From UBA2965 sp036526135 (GTDB lineage: Bacteria > Pseudomonadota > Gammaproteobacteria > Pseudomonadales > Azotimanducaceae): a stretch of 45,330 bases of DNA. Below the pieces are notes generated by a model. The model saw nothing but the letters and a program-made list of their open reading frames with translations, searched no databases and was not told the origin of the DNA. How positions within the stretch are numbered: position 1 is the stretch's first letter; the number at the start of each line of letters is the position of its first letter. The DNA is taken from the NCBI GenBank assembly GCA_036526135.1, contig DATCZA010000059.1, positions 1 to 45,330 on the forward strand, in the 5' to 3' direction. Made by a program: the position numbers and the translations under genes. Below, one piece after another: positions 40,337 through 45,330 of the stretch.

Positions 40337-42583
40337 ATGACCACAGACGGGGCGGTTACCGCCGGCGAGCGCTCGCACCTCACCTTCTGCCGCATTTGCG
40401 AGTCGCTGTGCGGATTGCGTGTCAGCACCCGGGATGGCGTGGTCACGGACGTCCGTCCGGACGGCGATCATGTGGCAACCGGCGGGTTCGCCTGCCCGAA
40501 GGGCCTTCGCCAGCATCACCTATACGGCTCCCCCGACCGTTTGCTGCGCCCTCGCAAGAGGGTGGGCGGCGACTGGCGCGACGTCTCGTGGAACGAGGCC
40601 CTCGGCGACATCGGCGGCGAGCTCGCGCGCATTCGGGACGAGCACGGGCCCGATGCCATCGCCATGTACGTGGGCACCGCGGCGGGGTTCGGCGTGCTTC
40701 ACCCCGTATTTGCCCAGGGCTTCATGGATGGGTTGGGCTCGCGGAACATGTACTCCTCCGCGACCCAGGACTGCGCCAACAAGTTCGCGGTGGCCGAGCG
40801 CATATACGGCTTTCCGTTCACGCAGCCGTTCCCGGATCTGCTCAACACGAAGCTGCTCGTGATCGTCGGCGCGAATCCCATGGTTTCCAAGTGGAGCTTT
40901 CTGCAGGTCCCCAACCCGCGCCGGCACCTCAACGCCATCCGGGAGCGCGGCGGCAGGGTCGTGGTGGTCGATCCGCGGCGCACGGAGACGGCCAAAGCGG
41001 CAGGCGAGCACGTCTTCATCCGGCCCAACAGCGATCTCTACTTCTACCTCGCCTTCCTCCATGAGCTGATCGCGGCGGGCGGAGTGCGCGAGGATCGGGT
41101 CGACGCTCACATGAACGGGTTCGAAGAGGTGCGCGAGCTGGTCGAGCCCTGGACGGCCGAGCGTGCGGCGCAACACACTGGCGTCAGCGCGGAAGTGCTT
41201 CGCCAGCTCGTCGCCGACTACGTTGCCGCCGATGGGGCCGCCCTTTACTCGTCCACCGGCGTCAACATGGGAGCGCACGGTTCCCTGTGCTTCTGGATCC
41301 AGGAGGTTATCAACGCGGTCAGCGGGAACCTCGACGCGCGCGGCGGCACCCTCGTTGGCAACGGCATCTTCGACTTCGCCCGGTTCGGCAAGAAGTACGG
41401 TCTGCTGGTGAAGGACGACCGCTCGCGCGTCGGTGGCTTTCGCAAGACGAACGATGCCTTTCCCGGCGGTATTCTCGCCGACGAGATTCTGACGCCCGGC
41501 CCCGGGCAGATCCGGGCGCTGATCGTCACGGGCGGCAATCCCCTGCTCACCATGGCCGACAGCGAACGCCTCAAGCAGGCCTTTGGCGAGCTCGAGCTGC
41601 TGGTGACGCTGGATATCCTGCCCACCGAGACCGGCGCGGCCGCTCATTACATGCTTCCCTGCACGTCCCCCCTGGAACGTCCGGATCTGCCGTTCGTGTT
41701 CCCGCTGGTGCTCGGGATGCAGGCGCGGCCCTACCTGCAGGCGACGAACCCCGTGGTCGACGCCCCGGGTGAGGCCCGCGACGAGGCAACCATCTACACG
41801 GAGCTAGGCACCCGGGCAGGGGCGCCTCTGTTCGGCTCGCCGGGCTTTCACCGTGTGATGCGGGCGCTGAAATTCTGCAACCGCGCGCTCACCGGCCGCG
41901 ACGAGGTGCCCCAGCGCCTGCTGCTGAACCTGATCCTCAAGCTCTCGCGGCAGCCGTCCTTCCGACGGCTGCTCGGTCACGGTCGGCTGCGGCCTCCCAA
42001 CGTCGGAGGCGATTTCCTGGGCGCGCGGGTCTACACCGACTCGGCGCGGGTGGAGCTTGCGCCCGCGGAGCTCGTCTCGAAGCTCCAGGCCACCCTCGCC
42101 TCGGCTCGCGAGCAAGGGTCTGCCAGCGAGTTTCCCTTCCGGCTGATAACCAAACGGGAGGTCACCACGCACAATTCCTGGACTCACAACTACGAGGGGT
42201 TTCTGCGCGGCGACCAGGGCCGCAACTACGTCTTCATGAACCCCACGGACGCCGCCGCCCTGGGCTTGAAGCCCGACGACCTGGCCGACGTGCGCAGCTC
42301 CGCGGGCGCCATCCGCCTGCCGGTCCGGACGTCGGACGATCTGCTGGCCGGCGTGGTGGCGGTCCCCCACGGCTGGGGCCATCAGGCCAGCGGCCAGCGC
42401 GTTGCGGCCGGCAGCCTCGGCGTGAACGTGAACATACTCGCAAGCTCGGGTGCTGCCCACGTGGACCCGTTTTCCGGAATGTCCCATCTCACCGGCCTGC
42501 CCGTGGACGTCCGCCTGGCGGCGGACGACCGGCTGGCGGGAAACTGGTCGGGCATCGCCCGCCCGCCAGGGGGGCCGGACTAG
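40337..42583 (+). CDS. Molybdopterin-dependent oxidoreductase with one 4Fe-4S cluster
   Basis: Molybdenum bis-MGD enzyme of 748 residues in the DMSO-reductase superfamily. The N-terminal [4Fe-4S] site is Cys18-x2-Cys21-x3-Cys25-x27-Cys53 (CRICESLCGL ... CPKG). Cys146, in SATQDCANK, is the candidate molybdenum ligand. LLVIVGANPMVSKW and ALIVTGGNPLLTMADS are cofactor-binding strands, and the C-terminal molydop-binding domain contains RGDQGRNYVFMNP. No twin-arginine signal is present, so it is cytoplasmic. No small Fe-S or membrane subunit is encoded alongside. The start is ATG 40337. It follows the VOC gene, and its stop overlaps the convergent aminotransferase stop by four bases. Substrate unknown. 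Confidence 0.92.
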   Translation: MTTDGAVTAGERSHLTFCRICESLCGLRVSTRDGVVTDVRPDGDHVATGGFACPKGLRQHHLYGSPDRLLRPRKRVGGDWRDVSWNEALGDIGGELARIRDEHGPDAIAMYVGTAAGFGVLHPVFAQGFMDGLGSRNMYSSATQDCANKFAVAERIYGFPFTQPFPDLLNTKLLVIVGANPMVSKWSFLQVPNPRRHLNAIRERGGRVVVVDPRRTETAKAAGEHVFIRPNSDLYFYLAFLHELIAAGGVREDRVDAHMNGFEEVRELVEPWTAERAAQHTGVSAEVLRQLVADYVAADGAALYSSTGVNMGAHGSLCFWIQEVINAVSGNLDARGGTLVGNGIFDFARFGKKYGLLVKDDRSRVGGFRKTNDAFPGGILADEILTPGPGQIRALIVTGGNPLLTMADSERLKQAFGELELLVTLDILPTETGAAAHYMLPCTSPLERPDLPFVFPLVLGMQARPYLQATNPVVDAPGEARDEATIYTELGTRAGAPLFGSPGFHRVMRALKFCNRALTGRDEVPQRLLLNLILKLSRQPSFRRLLGHGRLRPPNVGGDFLGARVYTDSARVELAPAELVSKLQATLASAREQGSASEFPFRLITKREVTTHNSWTHNYEGFLRGDQGRNYVFMNPTDAAALGLKPDDLADVRSSAGAIRLPVRTSDDLLAGVVAVPHGWGHQASGQRVAAGSLGVNVNILASSGAAHVDPFSGMSHLTGLPVDVRLAADDRLAGNWSGIARPPGGPD

Positions 42584-43803
42584 CTTCCCAGCGCCGCCGC
42601 GGCGGCATCCACCGCCTCCAGCACGCGCGTCACGTCGTCGGCGCTGTGGCGCCAGCAGAGAAATCCGTGATGGCGCGGGTGGGCGAATACGCCGCTCCGG
42701 GCCATGGCGCCGTAGAAAGCGTCTCGTCGCTCGGGCTGGCCTGATGCCAGGTCCGGGTCGAAATGGAGGAAGGGCATCTCGTCGTAGGGTGACAGGGAGA
42801 CGGGCAGGCCGTGCCGGGCGACGATTTCCGACAGCCCTCCGGCGAGCGCAGCGCCGGTAGCGGCGATGCCGGTAAGCACGTCGTGCTCGGCGATCAGCTT
42901 CAGGGTCTCGAGAGCCGCCGCCATCTCCATGCCGTTGGGGAAGTAGGTGGATGAGATGAACGTGCTCCGGGCGCTCTGCATGACGTCCCGCCGGCCGACC
43001 AGGGCCGTCACCGCGTAACCGTTCGACATGGCCTTGCCCAGAGCGGTCAGGTCGGGGATGACGCCGTAGAGGCCCTGGGCGCCGCCCGGGTGGACGCGGA
43101 AGCCCGTGCGAACCTCGTCGAAGGCGAGCACCACGCCGTGCTGGTCGGCCAGGCTGCGCACCCCCTCCAGAAAACCTGGTTCGGGTTGCTCGATCTGGCG
43201 GTCGAACTCGTGACCCACCGGGGTGAGCATGATGGTCGCCACGTCGCCCGAGTGGGCCGTCAGCAGAGCGGCCAGGCGGTCGAGGTCGTTGTAGGGGAAC
43301 GCGATGACCGTGTCGGTGGTGCCGGACGGCACGCCGGGATCTCCCTGAAGACACCAGTCGTGCCAGCCGTGGTACCCGCAGCGCAGGACCACGGACCTGC
43401 CCGTGTGGGTCCTGGCGATGCGGATCGCAGCGCTCGTGGCATCGGAGCCCGTCTTCAGCAGCAGCGCCTGCTCTGCAGAGGGCACCATGGATACGAGCTG
43501 CTCGGCCAGCTCGATCATGACGGGTTCGGGGAGATCCAGGCAGAAGCCGTGGGCGGCGCGTTCGTGGGCCGCGCTGTCCACGGCCTGCTCGGCGTGCCCG
43601 AGGATCACGGGTCCGTACCCCAGCAGCAAGTCCACATAGTCGTTGCCGTCCACGTCCGTGACGTGACCGCCGCGGCCTCCGGCCAGAAGTATGGGGTAAG
43701 CACCCGGGACGAAATTTTCCGGCGCCCGGATGCCGGGGATGCCCCCGGGAATGACGGCCTTGGCGCGTTCGTAGAGTTGGGTCGATCGGCGCAGGTTGCT
43801 CAT
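42580..43803 (-). CDS. Class III PLP aminotransferase, glutamate-1-semialdehyde mutase-like
   Basis: Pyridoxal-phosphate enzyme of 407 residues. PGGIPGIRAPENFVPG and DGNDYVDLLLGYGPVILGH at the N-terminus match the glutamate-1-semialdehyde aminomutase branch. The PLP phosphate and ring contacts are in TGSDATSAAIRIAR and YHGWHDW (144-150). The cofactor Asp is Asp229 in FDEVRTGFR, and the Schiff-base lysine is Lys257 in LGKAMSNGY. The true haem-pathway enzyme usually stands with other tetrapyrrole genes, so this is more likely a catabolic or secondary-metabolism relative. ATG 43803 is the start. It converges on the molybdopterin gene with a four-base overlap and diverges from the gene at 43980. 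Confidence 0.88.
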   Translation of the reverse strand: MSNLRRSTQLYERAKAVIPGGIPGIRAPENFVPGAYPILLAGGRGGHVTDVDGNDYVDLLLGYGPVILGHAEQAVDSAAHERAAHGFCLDLPEPVMIELAEQLVSMVPSAEQALLLKTGSDATSAAIRIARTHTGRSVVLRCGYHGWHDWCLQGDPGVPSGTTDTVIAFPYNDLDRLAALLTAHSGDVATIMLTPVGHEFDRQIEQPEPGFLEGVRSLADQHGVVLAFDEVRTGFRVHPGGAQGLYGVIPDLTALGKAMSNGYAVTALVGRRDVMQSARSTFISSTYFPNGMEMAAALETLKLIAEHDVLTGIAATGAALAGGLSEIVARHGLPVSLSPYDEMPFLHFDPDLASGQPERRDAFYGAMARSGVFAHPRHHGFLCWRHSADDVTRVLEAVDAAAAALGS

Positions 43804-43979
43804 GGTCGTTACCGTGGATGCTCCTTTACCGGTTGAAGTTTAAGCGGAATGACGTTGCTGTTTCCGATCGGCGCGAGCAGGCCGGTGGGGCTCGTCGGTA
43901 TCGCCGATCGAGCGATTGCATTATTCTAGCCGCTCTTTTTCCCCGGGATCGGGGACGGCAGTTACTCCAGGGGGAACTT

Positions 43980-44579
43980 ATGGCTCAAGCGCAAACTCAC
44001 GATCACGAGATCGTCTCGATTTACCCGTTTACGGACGAGGAAGTCGACCAGCTGATGAACAACTCCGTCGAATGCGTGCTCATGTGGGCAACCAAGGACG
44101 GCTGGCCGGTAGGGGTCACCCACGCGTTCGTGTGGCACGACGGCAAGATCTGGCTGACCTTTGCCGCGCATCGCCATAGAACGGTTGCCATCCGCCGCGA
44201 TAACCGCGTTTCCGTCAACGTCAGCAGCTGCGGCTACCCGCCGGGCGCTTCAGAGGAGCTGCCGGGCGGTGCCATCACCTTCAAGGGCACCGGAGAGTTC
44301 TTCGACGACGAGGAAACCAAGAAGTGGTTCTACACCGCGCTGTCGCAGAAGCTCAATCCCAACAGCCCGGAGGGCGAGCAGTTCTTCTACAACCTGCTCG
44401 ACTCGCCGTTGCGGACCGTGCTTGCCGTCACGCCGGTGAAGAAGATCATGTACAACGGCAAGCTGGCCGGCGGGCACATGGCCGGGACGGTCAAAGAGGA
44501 AGACCTCGGCCCGCGGCTCGGCGTCGACAAGGAGCGCATGAACGCCGAGCGCGCCAAGCGCGGGCTCGATCCCCGCTAG
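43980..44579 (+). CDS. Pyridoxamine 5'-phosphate oxidase-like split-barrel flavoprotein
   Basis: FMN/F420-binding split-barrel protein of 199 residues. The N-terminal half has NSVECVLMWATKDGWPVG and KIWLTFAAHRHRTVAIRRD, where the HR-x-x-x-I-RRD segment is the flavin-phosphate contact of this fold. RVSVNVSS and GAITFKGTGEFFDDEETKKW follow. A C-terminal extension (from about 160) is charged. ATG 43980 is preferred because GGGGGAA lies before it; the upstream frame from 43818 encodes 54 unrelated residues. Members include nitroreductase-like and unspecified oxidoreductases, so the reaction is open. It ends one base before the convergent FAH gene. Confidence 0.87.
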   Translation: MAQAQTHDHEIVSIYPFTDEEVDQLMNNSVECVLMWATKDGWPVGVTHAFVWHDGKIWLTFAAHRHRTVAIRRDNRVSVNVSSCGYPPGASEELPGGAITFKGTGEFFDDEETKKWFYTALSQKLNPNSPEGEQFFYNLLDSPLRTVLAVTPVKKIMYNGKLAGGHMAGTVKEEDLGPRLGVDKERMNAERAKRGLDPR

Positions 44580-44580
44580 G

Positions 44581-45330
44581 TCACTCGATCACGCACTCGG
44601 CTGCTTCGGGGACCACCCGGTTTTCGAGGTAGCCGAGCTTCTCGATTTCCACCCTGACCACGTCTCCGGCCTTGAGAAACTGCGGGGGCTTCATCGCCGC
44701 CCCGACACCGGCCGGCGTGCCCATGAACAGCAGGTCGCCCGGGTCCAGGGTGAACGCCTGGGTCAGATGCGCTACGGCGTCGTAACAGTCGTAGATCAGG
44801 TGCTTCGTATTCGAGTTCTGGCGGAGTTCCCCGTTGACCTCGGCGCGGATGTCCAGGTCGTGGGGGTCGCCCACCTCATCCGGCGTGACCAGCCATGGCC
44901 CGGTGGGGCCGTGGGTGTCGAATGACTTACCGATCTGCATGGTCTGGGCGCGCATCTGCCAGTCGCGAACGCTCACGTCGTTGCCGCAGCAGTAGCCGGC
45001 GATGACTTCCGCCGCGCGCTCTCGCGGCACGTGCTTGCAGCGCTTGCCGATCACCACCACCAGCTCGGCCTCGTAGTCGAGCATCTCGGAGACCGACGGC
45101 AGCGCGATGTCGCCATAGGGTCCGTTGACGCAGTTGTGCTGCTTGTTGAACCACACCTGATGCTTGGGTTTGCCCATGCCGCTCTCCTCGATGTGGTCGC
45201 CGTAGTTGAGCCCGATGGCGAGTATCTTTCCCGGTGTCAGCACCGGCGGGTGGAGCGTCACCTGATCGAGCGGCACGGTGTCAGCGGCCGCTTCAGCGGC
45301 CTCGTGTGCGGCCTTCATGGCAGCGTCCCC
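44581..45330 (-). CDS. Fumarylacetoacetate hydrolase-family protein, N-terminus outside window
   Basis: FAH-superfamily hydrolase or isomerase, typically cleaving C-C bonds in aromatic catabolism or acting on oxo-acids. The metal site is in MLDYEAELVVVIGK (the Glu-x-Glu pair) and a following GYCCGNDVSVRDWQ. Further signatures are KILAIGLNYGDH, SFDTHGPTGPWLV and LLFMGTPAGVG. The family usually has an N-terminal stretch of about 40 residues before this, and the frame is open from ATG 45318 to the window edge, so the true start probably lies further right. It converges on the split-barrel gene. Confidence 0.88.
   Translation of the reverse strand, partial: GDAAMKAAHEAAEAAADTVPLDQVTLHPPVLTPGKILAIGLNYGDHIEESGMGKPKHQVWFNKQHNCVNGPYGDIALPSVSEMLDYEAELVVVIGKRCKHVPRERAAEVIAGYCCGNDVSVRDWQMRAQTMQIGKSFDTHGPTGPWLVTPDEVGDPHDLDIRAEVNGELRQNSNTKHLIYDCYDAVAHLTQAFTLDPGDLLFMGTPAGVGAAMKPPQFLKAGDVVRVEIEKLGYLENRVVPEAAECVIE

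Noticed and set aside
41804..43354. A 516-residue minus-strand frame across the molybdopterin/aminotransferase junction
   Set aside because: It overlaps two well-supported genes in other frames and has random-looking composition.
43941..43954. CCCCGGGATCGGGG hairpin before the split-barrel gene
   Set aside because: The T run lies before the stem on the plus strand, and A residues follow on the minus strand, so it is not an intrinsic terminator.
1..45330. CRISPR array, tRNA, rRNA, insertion sequence or prophage
   Set aside because: No regularly spaced repeats, tRNA-like cloverleaf, transposase, integrase or phage gene was recognised while reading all gaps and frames; genes fill nearly the whole window.

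Overview
The window is dense, high-GC bacterial chromosome: 43 protein genes, two of them cut by the window edges, with no rRNA, tRNA, CRISPR array, insertion sequence or phage gene seen. A TonB-dependent receptor, a complete TonB/ExbB/ExbD energising operon of the TtpC/DUF3450 type, a secreted metalloprotease and a secreted esterase indicate a Gram-negative. The TtpC-type operon and the photolyase variant best fit a free-living, probably aquatic gammaproteobacterium; this placement is inference.

Layout. (1) 1-5511, minus strand: GST, MFS transporter, MDR reductase, Rieske oxygenase and TonB receptor, read as one uptake/catabolic operon. (2) 5659-9476, plus: Baeyer-Villiger-type monooxygenase, class III CoA-transferase and luciferase-like monooxygenase. 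(3) 9487-11156, minus: small FixH/YtkA-like exported protein and a di-haem peroxidase. (4) 11304-13940, plus: nitroreductase, SGNH hydrolase and PhyH-type dioxygenase, tightly coupled, two with TTG starts. (5) 14005-14820: PF10118-type di-metal protein with its own likely promoter. (6) 14988-18209, plus: SDR, photolyase/cryptochrome-like protein and MerR regulator, a probable light-response module behind an AT-rich regulatory island. (7) 18229-20761, minus: modCBA molybdate uptake. (8) 20861-25834, minus: DUF3450, TtpC, ExbB, ExbD, TonB and TPR. (9) 25972-30511, plus: acyl-CoA synthetase, luciferase-like oxidoreductase, VOC protein and epoxide hydrolase. (10) 30539-32384, minus: VOC protein, SnoaL-like protein and isoprenylcysteine-methyltransferase-like membrane protein. 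(11) 32672-38231: MFS transporter, multidomain metalloprotease and Cys-rich esterase. (12) 38243-45330: SnoaL-like protein, DhlA-type haloalkane dehalogenase, VOC protein, molybdopterin oxidoreductase, GSA-aminotransferase-like protein, FMN-binding split-barrel protein and a partial FAH-family hydrolase.

The genes fit together as an accessory catabolic region. The TonB receptor and TonB/Exb operon would import scarce substrates. Several oxygenases and oxidoreductases would attack them, followed by hydrolases and CoA-activating enzymes, with GST, VOC and nitroreductase proteins for reactive intermediates. ModABC could supply molybdenum to the lone molybdopterin enzyme. Only one recognisable transcription factor, the MerR protein, occurs in 45 kb.

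The most unusual points are: the light module, whose photolyase lacks the Fe-S cysteine pattern and whose MerR protein lacks a visible B12 motif; a terminator-like hairpin in the leader of the peroxidase operon; a clear DhlA-like dehalogenase; two paralogous VOC genes in different operons; and the chained TTG-start operon. I see no wholly new class of system. The catabolic operons have no assignable substrate and are the best candidates for undescribed chemistry.
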